DNA of 18,720 bases from Candidatus Peregrinibacteria bacterium (GCA_023245695.1 JAHFJT010000004.1:1-18720); one strand, 5' to 3'; numbered from the stretch's first letter, positions 1-8,626 are shown. Notes: a model not told the origin generated them from the sequence alone. Made by a program: numbers and translations.

Positions 1-362
1 ATGTTTCTCATTGATGTCTGTGCAATTTGATTGATCGCATCCATGACTCGCTCGATCGCAACAATGCTTTTTACGGGATCGACAATTTTGTAGTACGCAA
101 CGGCCGAAATATCTACAGATACATTATCCTTCGTAATGATCTTCTGTTTCGGAATCGGAAGCGTAATGGTTCGCATGTCGACTTTTCGCACACGATCGAT
201 GAGTGGAATCATCCAGTTAAGACCGGGCTCTTTGATACCGACAATTTTTCCAAATCGAAAAATAACACCTTTCTCATACTGGTTTACGGTGAAGATGCCA
301 CTCCCGAGTATTAGGAGTAAAATGATGTAAAAAATAGGACTGCTTATAATGAGATCGATCAT
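1..362 (-). CDS. SPFH/band 7 (stomatin/prohibitin-like) membrane protein, N-terminal part, cut by window edge
   Basis: The minus strand read from the ATG at 362 is open to the left edge (120 codons, no stop), so the gene is truncated by the window. The protein begins MIDLIISSPIFYIILLLIL, a single N-terminal membrane helix (about residues 3-20). The typical start of an SPFH domain follows: NQYEKGVIFRFGKI, then EPGLNWMIPLIDRV, VDMRTITLPIP and the TKDNVSVDISAVAYYKIVD segment. Family members form large membrane-bound oligomeric cages that organise lipid domains or hold proteases such as FtsH or NfeD-type partners. Which subtype this is (slipin, HflK/C or other) cannot be told without the C-terminus. 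It is divergent from the VIT1-like gene. The start has CCC directly before the ATG and no Shine-Dalgarno motif. Confidence 0.85.
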   Translation of the reverse strand, partial: MIDLIISSPIFYIILLLILGSGIFTVNQYEKGVIFRFGKIVGIKEPGLNWMIPLIDRVRKVDMRTITLPIPKQKIITKDNVSVDISAVAYYKIVDPVKSIVAIERVMDAINQIAQTSMRN

Positions 363-395
363 GGGATGAAGCTTAAAATGTGGTACTTTCGGGTA

Positions 396-426
396 TTTAT
401 GGTACTCTCATGTCACTTGTTGTCAA
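396..426 (-). promoter_or_regulatory. Promoter for the SPFH gene
   Basis: On the minus strand a perfect -35 box TTGACA (421-426) is followed after 19 bases by CATAAA (396-401). The long spacer lowers confidence. Transcription would start near 389, giving a leader of about 27 bases. The -35 box overlaps that of the opposite promoter by five bases. Confidence 0.5.
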
Positions 427-447
427 ATGAACTAGCTCTGGTATAAT
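420..447 (+). promoter_or_regulatory. Extended -10 promoter for the VIT1-like gene, probably leaderless
   Basis: TTGTCA (420-425), a 16-base spacer, and a perfect TATAAT (442-447) preceded by TG at 439-440 (extended -10). Only eight bases separate the -10 box from the ATG at 456, so the transcript should start at or one to two bases before the start codon. Confidence 0.75.
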
Positions 448-455
448 ACCTATAC

Positions 456-1121
456 ATGAAAAACATTAGTGCAAATCTCAAGGATATTATTCTCGGTGGT
501 CAGGATGGTCTCGTGAACGTACTTGGGGTTATTCTTGGTTTAGCTGCTGCTACGAGCGATACGAGAATTATTTTGGCTGGTGGTCTTGCTGCCACCTTTG
601 CGGAGTCTATTTCTATGGCCGCGGTTGCCTATACGTCGACGATCGCGTATGTGGAGTATTATGAGAGCGAAAAGAAAAATGAGCAGCGATCAATTGAGGA
701 GAATCCAGAAGAGGAGATCCAGGAGATTCGGGATATTTATGCGAAGCGAGGATTCAAAGGTCGACTTCTTGACCAGATTGTAAAAAAAATTACTTCTGAT
801 AAGGAGCATTGGGTCGAGGTTATGATGCTCGAAGAGCTCAGGCTTTCACCCGCTGATACGAAGGGTGCGCTCTGGTCAGCTCTCATTGTCGGCATTTCTG
901 CGATGGTGGGTTCCTTTGTACCGCTGACACCATTTTTCTTTTTGAGTGTACGAAGTAGTGTCATCACATCTATTGCCGTCTCGGGTATAGTTCTCTTCGC
1001 TGCAGGTGCTTATAAGGCGAAACTTACGGTAGGATTTTGGTTCAAGAGTGGTATGCAGCTGCTCGTCATTGGGCTTGTGTCCGCGTTCTTGGGGTACTAT
1101 ATTGGATACTTATTTCAATAA
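456..1121 (+). CDS. VIT1/CCC1-family iron/manganese transporter
   Basis: The 221-residue membrane protein is of the vacuolar iron transporter family, which moves Fe2+ or Mn2+ out of the cytoplasm, usually in exchange for protons. The family signature in helix 1 is present (GGQDGLVNVLGVILGLA, residues 14-30), as is the helix 2 motif AESISMAAVAYTS (49-61) with the conserved Glu and Met. A long charged cytoplasmic stretch rich in Glu (about 67-130) matches the metal-binding helical domain between helices 2 and 3. Three more helices lie at about 137-158, 165-186 and 198-218. Length is normal for the family. The start follows an extended -10 promoter by eight bases, so no upstream start is possible. 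rsmE follows 15 bases downstream and is probably co-transcribed. Family assignment is firm; the metal is inferred. Confidence 0.9.
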   Translation: MKNISANLKDIILGGQDGLVNVLGVILGLAAATSDTRIILAGGLAATFAESISMAAVAYTSTIAYVEYYESEKKNEQRSIEENPEEEIQEIRDIYAKRGFKGRLLDQIVKKITSDKEHWVEVMMLEELRLSPADTKGALWSALIVGISAMVGSFVPLTPFFFLSVRSSVITSIAVSGIVLFAAGAYKAKLTVGFWFKSGMQLLVIGLVSAFLGYYIGYLFQ

Positions 1122-1136
1122 ATTTTTATACGGAAT

Positions 1137-1868
1137 ATGCATCGTTTTTTCCTCAAAACCGAAGATTTTGTTGATGACCGCATATTTATTATTGCGTCGG
1201 AAGATCTTGTGCATCAGTGGACCAAGGTTTTGCGATTTCGCGTAGGCGAAAAGGTGGCACTGCTTGACGGAAGTGGCCGGGAATTTATCGGAGAGATACG
1301 TACTATACAATCGAAAACAATCGAGGGGAAAATCACTCTTGCTCACATGTGCGATACGGAACTCTCGACGCGCATTATTCTCGCCCAAAGCATTCTCAAA
1401 AATCCAGATAAGTTTGAGTGGGTGTTGCAAAAGGGGACTGAGCTGGGTGTGAGTGAGTTCTATCCTTTGATCACCTCTCGAACGGAGCGTGAAAGTCTCC
1501 ATAAGTTTGAACGGCTGGAGCGTATTATCGCTGAGGCGGCAGAGCAGTGCGGACGCGCAGTTCTTCCGGTTCTCCATGAGCCGATCAAGTTTGAGGCATT
1601 TCTCAAATTAGAGTTTTTTGCAAAGGGACAAGCGTCGCTTCTCATGCCGCACGTTGTTGCTGATGGGCGTATTGCAGATTTTGAATTACATCCAGAAAAG
1701 CGTGTCGCGCTTTGTATTGGTCCTGAAGGAGGATTTGTCGACAAAGAAGTTGAGGCCGCACAGAAGGCAGGTGCGTTTATGGTGACCCTTGGAAAGCGTG
1801 TTTTGCGATCTGAGACGGCGTCACTCGCAGCCACCACACTTCTTGCATCTCGCATCGAGTCCTTCTAA
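1137..1868 (+). CDS. rsmE: 16S rRNA (uracil(1498)-N3)-methyltransferase RsmE
   Basis: The 243-residue protein of the SPOUT superfamily uses S-adenosylmethionine to methylate N3 of U1498 in the decoding centre of the small subunit. It starts with the typical MHRFFL and has an N-terminal PUA-like RNA-binding part (to about 70). KGTELGV (99-105) and EQCGR (136-140) follow. The C-terminal trefoil-knot cofactor site shows GPEGGF (195-200) and LGKRVLRSETA (218-228), both diagnostic. Length is that of the family. It lies 15 bases after the transporter gene on the same strand, with only a weak purine stretch before the ATG, and likely shares its promoter. No clear terminator follows; tRNA-Ala begins 54 bases downstream with its own promoter. 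Confidence 0.96.
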   Translation: MHRFFLKTEDFVDDRIFIIASEDLVHQWTKVLRFRVGEKVALLDGSGREFIGEIRTIQSKTIEGKITLAHMCDTELSTRIILAQSILKNPDKFEWVLQKGTELGVSEFYPLITSRTERESLHKFERLERIIAEAAEQCGRAVLPVLHEPIKFEAFLKLEFFAKGQASLLMPHVVADGRIADFELHPEKRVALCIGPEGGFVDKEVEAAQKAGAFMVTLGKRVLRSETASLAATTLLASRIESF

Positions 1869-1876
1869 GTTTTTAG

Positions 1877-1905
1877 TTGCATTTCTCACGCAAAACCTCT
1901 TTAAT
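1877..1905 (+). promoter_or_regulatory. Promoter for tRNA-Ala
   Basis: TTGCAT (1877-1882), a 17-base spacer, TTTAAT (1900-1905). The -10 box matches 5 of 6 consensus positions and the -35 box 3 of 6. Start would be near 1912, about 11 bases before the mature tRNA. Confidence 0.5.
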
Positions 1906-1922
1906 TTGCATGCGCAATTTGT

Positions 1923-1999
1923 GGGGATGTAGCTCAGTTGGCTAGAGCATCGTCATGGCATGACGGGGGTCGTGGGTTCAAGTCCCATCATCTCCACCA
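1923..1999 (+). tRNA. tRNA-Ala(GGC)
   Basis: The full cloverleaf folds. The acceptor stem GGGGATG/CATCTCC includes the G3-U70 pair that marks alanine tRNAs. The D arm is GCTC/GAGC, the anticodon stem TCGTC/GACGG, and the loop ATGGCAT carries anticodon GGC. The T arm is GTGGG/CCCAT around TTCAAGT. A73 and an encoded CCA complete the 77 bases. It has its own promoter and is followed by a bidirectional terminator at 2092. It is not in a 16S-23S spacer, where this tRNA is usually found. Confidence 0.97.
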
Positions 2000-2045
2000 A
2001 ATAGATTTGCGCAGCAAATGCGAGCCAGCAGGTAAGCCCTAGGGG

Positions 2046-2069
2046 TAGCCGCCCGCTCCCGCTTCTGTT
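2046..2069 (+). repeat. tRNA-downstream GC-rich motif, copy 1
   Basis: A 24-base stretch that begins TAGCCGCCCG, lying 46 bases after the tRNA-Ala CCA end. It matches 20 of 24 positions with a stretch at 18672-18695, which lies 45 bases after the tRNA-Val CCA end in the same orientation. The function is not known. Confidence 0.55.
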
Positions 2070-2091
2070 CCCGTCTTTATCTTTGCATTAA

Positions 2092-2123
2092 AAAAGGACC
2101 CTGGAAATTTCCAGGGTCCTTTT
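2092..2123. terminator. Bidirectional hairpin terminator between tRNA-Ala and the Tudor-like gene
   Basis: This is a perfect 32-base inverted repeat centred between 2107 and 2108: AAAAGGACCCTGGAAA (2092-2107) and its exact complement (2108-2123). The GC-rich core is flanked by A-runs on one side and T-runs on the other. It can therefore stop transcription from both directions in this convergent gap. Confidence 0.92.
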
Positions 2124-2146
2124 GCTGTGTCTGAATTTCTTCCGTA

Positions 2147-3007
2147 TTACTTAAGAAGAAGATCCTCGAGCGTGAGGTTATCTTTTTTGTAATTGTCGGA
2201 GCAGGTGATGTTGTACTTTGTGCCAACAACCTTGGTGATTTTTGCATCGCAGTATGCACTTCCTGACCATTTTCCATAAACTGCAGTTCCTACTTTTGCT
2301 GCATCTTTTGTCATAGTTCTTGCTGCGGATATGCTTACCTCTTTGATGCAGCTACTCGTACTACCGTCGCTCCATGCAATCATAAATCCCTGGTCGCATG
2401 ATGGCCCAATTTTTCCTGTATACCATGATGATCCTGACCAAAGAGCGACAACAGCGTCACCTTGTTTGAACTTTGATGTTGTGGTGACTGATACGGTGGT
2501 ACTTGATGTAGCAGGTGGAGTAGGGATAACAGTCGTTGCAGGGGTTGTAGTAGCTGCTGGTGTAGGGGCTACTGTTTCTGTAACCTTTCGTCCATCGATA
2601 CGCATCTCTGCGAGAGTCTTGGTTCCCGGGGTGCTATCGGAGTATACGATAGAATACTGTGTACCGTTTACAGCTGTGACTGATGCGTTGTAGTAAGGTC
2701 CGTTTGCCCACTGAGCAATGACATTTGTGCCAACCTTAACCTGATTTGCTGTAGGAACGACATCTGCGATGAGCTCCTGTGCTGAAACACACCTCTGATC
2801 ACCGTCCTTATAGGCAACGTTGAAACCCTTGTCACATGTTTTATCGATCTTTCCTGGATACCAAACCTTTGGTGTCCATTCTGCGAATACCTGATCACCC
2901 ACCTTAAAAGATTGACCTTTGCTCGTGAATACAAAAAAAGCAGCGCCTGCTACGAGAAGCACAAGCACTACGACGGCGATTAACATGGAATTGGATTTGT
3001 TTTCCAT
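2147..3007 (-). CDS. Membrane-anchored protein with four Tudor/agenet-like repeats
   Basis: The 286-residue protein starts at the MENKSN methionine (3007). A longer reading to 3076 is rejected because its first codons overlap the promoter. One membrane helix (about 9-28) puts the rest outside the cytoplasm. Four units of about 50 residues with the pattern VGxxVxAxW...(W/Y)Y..(K/S)(I/V) lie at 34-80, 90-139, 180-227 and 237-285. Units 1 and 3 resemble each other (WYPGKI/WYTGKI, then CDxGF), as do 2 and 4 (GTxYxI..SD), so an AB module has been duplicated. A Pro/Thr/Ser/Ala-rich linker (about 144-178) joins the modules. Paired cysteines (58/73, 204/220, 253/269) suggest disulfides. The fold resembles SH3-like Tudor/agenet barrels; the ligand is unknown. 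CCCC lies just before the ATG and no Shine-Dalgarno motif is present. Confidence 0.8.
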   Translation of the reverse strand: MENKSNSMLIAVVVLVLLVAGAAFFVFTSKGQSFKVGDQVFAEWTPKVWYPGKIDKTCDKGFNVAYKDGDQRCVSAQELIADVVPTANQVKVGTNVIAQWANGPYYNASVTAVNGTQYSIVYSDSTPGTKTLAEMRIDGRKVTETVAPTPAATTTPATTVIPTPPATSSTTVSVTTTSKFKQGDAVVALWSGSSWYTGKIGPSCDQGFMIAWSDGSTSSCIKEVSISAARTMTKDAAKVGTAVYGKWSGSAYCDAKITKVVGTKYNITCSDNYKKDNLTLEDLLLK

Positions 3008-3065
3008 AGTGGGGTAAAGAGTTAGGAATATAAGTGTCCGGTAAGGGACGATTTTACTGACCCGA

Positions 3066-3094
3066 AGTATACCCAATGGCTTTGAAAAAGTCTA
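3066..3094 (-). promoter_or_regulatory. Promoter for the Tudor-like repeat gene
   Basis: On the minus strand TAGACT (3089-3094), a 17-base spacer, TATACT (3066-3071). Start would be near 3059, leaving a leader of about 50 bases before the ATG at 3007. This decides against the upstream ATG at 3076. Confidence 0.65.
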
Positions 3095-3132
3095 CACCTG
3101 CTTTGAATTTCTTCGTGAATACGTTTTACCGT

Positions 3133-3161
3133 TTGACTTCATGATACTTTTTAGATACTTT
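3133..3161 (+). promoter_or_regulatory. Promoter for tRNA-Ile
   Basis: A good -35 box TTGACT (3133-3138) is followed after 17 bases by a weak -10 TACTTT (3156-3161). GATACT at 3154-3159 is an alternative with a shorter spacer. The start would be about 30 bases before the tRNA. Confidence 0.45.
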
Positions 3162-3198
3162 ATTGCTTGCTGTTTCGACGGCATTTTTTGTACCGTTC

Positions 3199-3275
3199 GG
3201 GCGATTAGCTCAGGTGGTTAGAGCGCGTCACTGATAATGACGAGGTCCGTGGTTCAAGTCCACGATCGCCCACCA
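3199..3275 (+). tRNA. tRNA-Ile(GAT)
   Basis: The complete cloverleaf has acceptor stem GGGCGAT/ATCGCCC, D arm GCTC/GAGC, anticodon stem CGTCA/TGACG with loop CTGATAA (anticodon GAT), and T arm CGTGG/CCACG around TTCAAGT. It ends in A73 and an encoded CCA, 77 bases in all. It is the second of the two tRNAs that normally sit between 16S and 23S, and is here a separate unit about 775 bases before the 23S. Confidence 0.97.
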
Positions 3276-3282
3276 TATATAT

Positions 3283-3311
3283 AAAAGATAAATTCAGAAA
3301 GATCTTTTTTT
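3283..3311 (+). terminator. Weak A/T-rich hairpin terminator after tRNA-Ile
   Basis: AAAAGAT (3283-3289) can pair with ATCTTTT (3302-3308) across a 12-base loop, with the T-run continuing to 3311. There is almost no GC in the stem, so termination would be weak. Confidence 0.4.
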
Positions 3312-3351
3312 ATGCAGGCCTCTCTTTACTTTCAAATTCTACTTCTAATTT

Positions 3352-3402
3352 TTGGAGTTTGCTTTTCTGTGGCGTATAGTATGAGGGAGTTTTTACCCTC
3401 AT
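3352..3402 (+). promoter_or_regulatory. Promoter for the micro-protein gene, with a hairpin at the start region
   Basis: TTGGAG (3352-3357), a 17-base spacer, TATAGT (3375-3380). Directly after the -10 box lies a 7-bp inverted repeat, ATGAGGG (3381-3387) and CCCTCAT (3396-3402), followed by TTTT and the ATG at 3406. If the start is near 3387 the dyad is only partly transcribed and may be an operator. If a transcript comes from upstream it would form a hairpin ending at the start codon. Confidence 0.5.
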
Positions 3403-3405
3403 TTT

Positions 3406-3654
3406 ATGGACCGCGTTCTCGCACTCCTTCTCGGACTACCCGCTGCATTGCTTCTCGTAAAGTATAGGAGGCAAGTAGGAGACCTCATCGGTCCTATCGA
3501 CTTTGCTGAGCGTTTTTTGGGAGCTGGTGGTACCTACACCTTCGTTCTGCTTTTAGCTTTGACTACCTTTATCCTGTCCCTGATGTACGCTTTTGGGACT
3601 CTCCAGGAAATTTTAAGTGGGCCATTTGGACAAATCTTTGGAAAGAAGTCCTAG
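3406..3654 (+). CDS. Two-helix membrane micro-protein of unknown function
   Basis: An 82-residue protein starts at the ATG just after a promoter and hairpin. Two hydrophobic helices are visible (about 4-19 and 44-66). A short conserved-looking loop lies between them (YRRQVGDLIGPIDFAERFLG, 20-39), and the C-terminal tail reads LQEILSGPFGQIFGKK. The composition (complete ORF, clear helices, positively charged residues after helix 1 and at the C-terminus) supports a real protein. I do not recognise a named family. It lies between tRNA-Ile and the rRNA leader with its own promoter, so no operon partner helps define the role. No convincing terminator follows. Confidence 0.7.
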   Translation: MDRVLALLLGLPAALLLVKYRRQVGDLIGPIDFAERFLGAGGTYTFVLLLALTTFILSLMYAFGTLQEILSGPFGQIFGKKS

Positions 3655-3708
3655 ATTCTAGCTTTGCTAGGCCATTCTTGGCTCCTTAACAATTATGTTA
3701 AAAATCTC

Positions 3709-3737
3709 TTGACGGGTAGTCGCTCCGTGACTAATAT
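3709..3737 (+). promoter_or_regulatory. Promoter upstream of the 23S leader / candidate small RNA
   Basis: TTGACG (3709-3714), a 17-base spacer, TAATAT (3732-3737): 5 of 6 and 4 of 6 consensus positions. Start would be near 3744. It is the best promoter-like sequence between the micro-protein gene and the 23S rRNA, so it may drive the rRNA operon, a small RNA, or both. Confidence 0.6.
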
Positions 3738-3743
3738 ATGCCA

Positions 3744-3890
3744 GCACGTGATCCTAACTTCACGACTTGGTACATTTGATTTCTCAAACACACCAACGCC
3801 CACCCTTTTGTTCAAAAGATACCCCGGCATAAAAACTGCCCTGAAGTATTGTCTTGAATAGGAGAGTGTGCGGAACGCACACTTTTTTTT
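3744..3890 (+). ncRNA. Candidate small RNA or attenuated rRNA leader
   Basis: About 147 bases lie between a good promoter and a strong hairpin terminator with no convincing coding sequence. The only ORF across it needs a TTG start upstream of the promoter. It contains a small internal hairpin, CTTTT/AAAAG around GTTC. I see no SRP RNA, tmRNA or RNase P core motif. It is either a stand-alone RNA or the leader of the 23S transcript, which would have to read through the terminator. The two cannot be separated by eye. Confidence 0.4.
3865..3890 (+). terminator. Strong hairpin terminator directly before the 23S precursor stem
   Basis: AGTGTGCG (3865-3872), a GAA loop, CGCACACT (3876-3883), and a run of eight T (3883-3890). 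This is a textbook intrinsic terminator. The first base of the 23S precursor stem (3891) follows at once. Confidence 0.88.
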
Positions 3891-3911
3891 GTCCATTGAA
3901 AATTCGGATAA

Positions 3912-3956
3912 CAATGAAATGCAATTTGAATGCAATAATGCAATGAAATGCAATTT
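3912..3956 (+). repeat. Tandem repeat in the 23S leader
   Basis: The 16-base CAATGAAATGCAATTT occurs at 3912-3927 and exactly again at 3941-3956, a period of 29 bases. ATGCAAT is also present between the copies. It lies in the 5' arm between paired blocks and has no matching partner in the shorter 3' arm, so it should loop out. Confidence 0.85.
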
Positions 3957-3994
3957 TACTGGAAACATACTAAAGTATACTCAAATGTATACGG

Positions 3995-4008
3995 TGTTCT
4001 CATAACAA
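3995..4008 (+). promoter_or_regulatory. Possible boxA antitermination element
   Basis: TGTTCTCATAACAA resembles the E. coli rRNA boxA (TGCTCTTTAACAA) with one extra base and two changes. It sits about 45 bases before the 23S, as boxA elements often do. The match is imperfect. Confidence 0.3.
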
Positions 4009-4050
4009 AACAATTACGGCTTGTAATTGCTTGTTATAGAGAAAAAGAAA

Positions 4051-7050
<3,000 letters not shown>

Positions 7051-7187
7051 ATATTTTCTCTTATTAACAAGCAATTATAAGTAGTACTTGTACTATCTAT
7101 GATTGCCAATCGTATACACGAGAAATACTTTAGTTGATTTTCAGCGCATTCATTTGTATAGTCTTGTTATCCGAATTTCCAGTGGAC
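7051..7187 (+). other. 3' arm of the pre-23S processing stem (23S-5S spacer)
   Basis: This arm carries the complements of the 5' leader blocks in reverse order: 7065-7081, 7111-7118, 7125-7134, 7164-7178 (15 perfect pairs) and 7183-7187. It is slightly shorter than the 5' arm because the 29-base repeat is absent. Confidence 0.85.
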
Positions 7188-7232
7188 CAAAAAGGTCGCA
7201 TTGAGTCTGTTCTTCAACAATTAGGAGTCACG

Positions 7233-7350
7233 GTCTTGGTAACTCTAGAGAGTGGGGTACACCTGTTCCCATCCCGAACACAGAAGTTAAGCCGCTCTTC
7301 GCCAATGATACTTACACAATGTTGTAGGAAAAGTAGGGCGTTACCAAGAC
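7233..7350 (+). rRNA. rrf: 5S ribosomal RNA
   Basis: About 118 bases closed by a helix I of GTCTTGGTAAC with GTTACCAAGAC. The conserved core ACACCTGTTCCCATCCCGAA and the CAGAAGTTAAG segment are present. Flanking bases TTCTTC...TCAC (7210-7231) can pair with GTGA...GAAGAA (7352-7371), giving the 5S its own precursor stem. It follows the 23S stalk by about 45 bases and ends the rRNA unit. Exact ends are inferred from helix I. Confidence 0.95.
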
Positions 7351-7393
7351 TGTGATTCTTAATAAGAAGAATCGATATAAGTCACAAAATGAG

Positions 7394-7422
7394 AGATCAT
7401 ATAGAAATATATGGTCTTTTTT
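7394..7422 (+). terminator. Terminator of the 23S-5S unit
   Basis: A 10-bp stem AGATCATATA/TATATGGTCT (one G-U pair) closes a GAAA tetraloop (7404-7407), followed by six T (7417-7422). It stops the rRNA transcript before the convergent traC-N-like gene. Confidence 0.9.
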
Positions 7423-7459
7423 GTTTGTATTCGATGTCTGTGTCTGCCGGTATCCGAGC

Positions 7460-8170
7460 TTACTCCCCCATATTGTACTCCTTCGCCTCCTTCATCTTCT
7501 CATTTCGTGAGACGACCGGGTTGTAGGTGTTGTAGAAGAGCTCAATGAGTTCCTGGGTAGTGAGTTGATGAATTTTGAGGCCGAGATTTTCGAGGCCGGA
7601 CTGGATGGTGAGGACTCGCTGAGCGAGGCCCTTTCGTAAGGTTTCGAACTCATCGTGGCGACGCTTTACTTCGGAGTACGTGTCCTTTCCTTTGATCATC
7701 TGGAGCATTTTTTCAATAAAGTGTATGGTCTGGGCTCGTGGTGGATCGTATGGAACAACAACAAGGAAATCTTTTTCCATGATATCGGCGTACTCTACGA
7801 GGCGGCTCACAAAGTCGATGTACTCGTAGGTTTGCTTTTGAAGAAGGGGATTGGTCTGGGTAGTGACCTTTGCCTTCAGGTTGTCGATGTACTTGTCGAC
7901 GTCGAGCTTCCGGGATCGGATGACTATCTGAACTGGGAATTCGAGACTATTGAGAAATGATTGATACCCGTAGCTTAAGGCGTTCTGCTCCTCCTCGGAC
8001 TTGAGGTTGAAGTTGATGCTCGTGGTTCGGAGGATCGCCCGGATGCCTCCATTTTTGAGAATGACGGTGTCGTCGTGGATCTCGCTGAACGGAAGATAGA
8101 TCTGAGTTCCAATGAGCGGCGTTTTGCTGCTCTTGCTGTCGATGACGGTACTTTTTGGTGTATCTGCCAT
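7460..8170 (-). CDS. VirB4/TraC-type N-terminal domain protein without ATPase domain
   Basis: A 236-residue soluble protein. After a Ser/Lys/Thr-rich tail it has the pattern of the N-terminal domain of VirB4/TraC conjugation ATPases: QIYLPFSEIHDDTVILKNGG (23-42), AILRTTSINFNLKSEEEQN (45-63), QSFLNSLEFPVQIVIRSRKL (70-89) and FLVVVPYD (135-142). It ends at TYNPVVSRNEKMKEAKEYN. No Walker A or B motif is present, and the next feature downstream is the 5S rRNA terminator. A short version next to a PrgI-like gene is, from memory, common in Patescibacteria, where the ATPase is a separate protein. It starts six bases after the prgI-like stop, with no Shine-Dalgarno motif. Likely role: cytoplasmic part of a type IV secretion or pilus-like machine. 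Confidence 0.75.
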   Translation of the reverse strand: MADTPKSTVIDSKSSKTPLIGTQIYLPFSEIHDDTVILKNGGIRAILRTTSINFNLKSEEEQNALSYGYQSFLNSLEFPVQIVIRSRKLDVDKYIDNLKAKVTTQTNPLLQKQTYEYIDFVSRLVEYADIMEKDFLVVVPYDPPRAQTIHFIEKMLQMIKGKDTYSEVKRRHDEFETLRKGLAQRVLTIQSGLENLGLKIHQLTTQELIELFYNTYNPVVSRNEKMKEAKEYNMGE

Positions 8171-8176
8171 AGAAAT

Positions 8177-8626
8177 TTATTGTTTATTTGGGTCTCGAGT
8201 CATACCTTTACTATCGAGAATTTGAACGAGTGAGTCCAGTTTCTTCATGGTGCTTTCCTGCTTTTCTTTTTTTGTTTCTTCGGCAGCTGCTACAGTATTT
8301 GTCTTTGGCTCTTCGAGTGGTGTGATGACTTCTGCTGAACCCTTTATCCAGATCCGCTTCTTTGGCAGGTAGTGGTACGCGAAGAGGCTTGAGAGGTACT
8401 GGAGAAAGGTAAGATCATGTACTTTCACGAAAGCGAAGGCAATCGTGAATCCTGCGAAGAAGAGTGTTGGCGGAAACCAGACTGGCCACGTGTATTCCCG
8501 AGAGAGCACGGTATAGAATCCATACGCAATACCTCCGCCAACCGCACAAATGATAAGTTGCTTGAACGTGAGTGGTCCAACGATGGTATCTTCTCGCTGT
8601 ACGTCTTGTGGAACTTTGAACTGCAT
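8177..8626 (-). CDS. PrgI-family membrane protein (type IV secretion, VirB3-like role)
   Basis: A 149-residue protein begins MQFKVPQDVQREDTIVGPLT, the typical start of PrgI-family proteins, with two membrane helices (about 21-42 and 50-68). The segment LSSLFAYHYLPKKRIWIKG (78-96) follows, then a charged C-terminal tail (about 105-149). PrgI proteins are small inner-membrane parts of Gram-positive-type conjugation machines and sit next to VirB4/TraC partners, as here. The gene has an extended -10 promoter about 45 bases upstream and CCC and CCCC tracts immediately before its ATG. A secretion role is inferred from the family and the neighbour. Confidence 0.8.
   Translation of the reverse strand: MQFKVPQDVQREDTIVGPLTFKQLIICAVGGGIAYGFYTVLSREYTWPVWFPPTLFFAGFTIAFAFVKVHDLTFLQYLSSLFAYHYLPKKRIWIKGSAEVITPLEEPKTNTVAAAEETKKEKQESTMKKLDSLVQILDSKGMTRDPNKQ

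Larger units (their letters stand above)
3891..4050 (+). other. 5' arm of the pre-23S processing stem
   Basis: Three blocks are complementary to the 3' flank of the 23S. GTCCA (3891-3895) and AAATTCGGATAACAA (3900-3914) pair with 7164-7187. ACTAAAGTAT (3969-3978) and TGTATACG (3986-3993) pair with 7125-7134 and 7111-7118. CTTGTAATTGCTTGTTA (4020-4036) pairs with 7065-7081. In bacteria such flanks form the stalk cut by RNase III. Together with the preceding 240 bases this makes up the gene-free stretch 3655-4050. Confidence 0.85.

Noticed and set aside
3008..3076. Upstream methionine at 3076 for the Tudor-like protein
   Set aside because: It lies upstream of the predicted transcription start (codons 2-4 overlap the -10 box) and would put 23 extra residues before the membrane helix.
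3664..3861. 65-codon plus-strand ORF before the terminator
   Set aside because: It needs a TTG start before the promoter at 3709-3737 and lacks recognisable protein features.
3744..3890. SRP RNA, 6S RNA or tmRNA
   Set aside because: No SRP tetraloop core, no long 6S-like rod, and no tRNA-like domain or tag reading frame could be seen.
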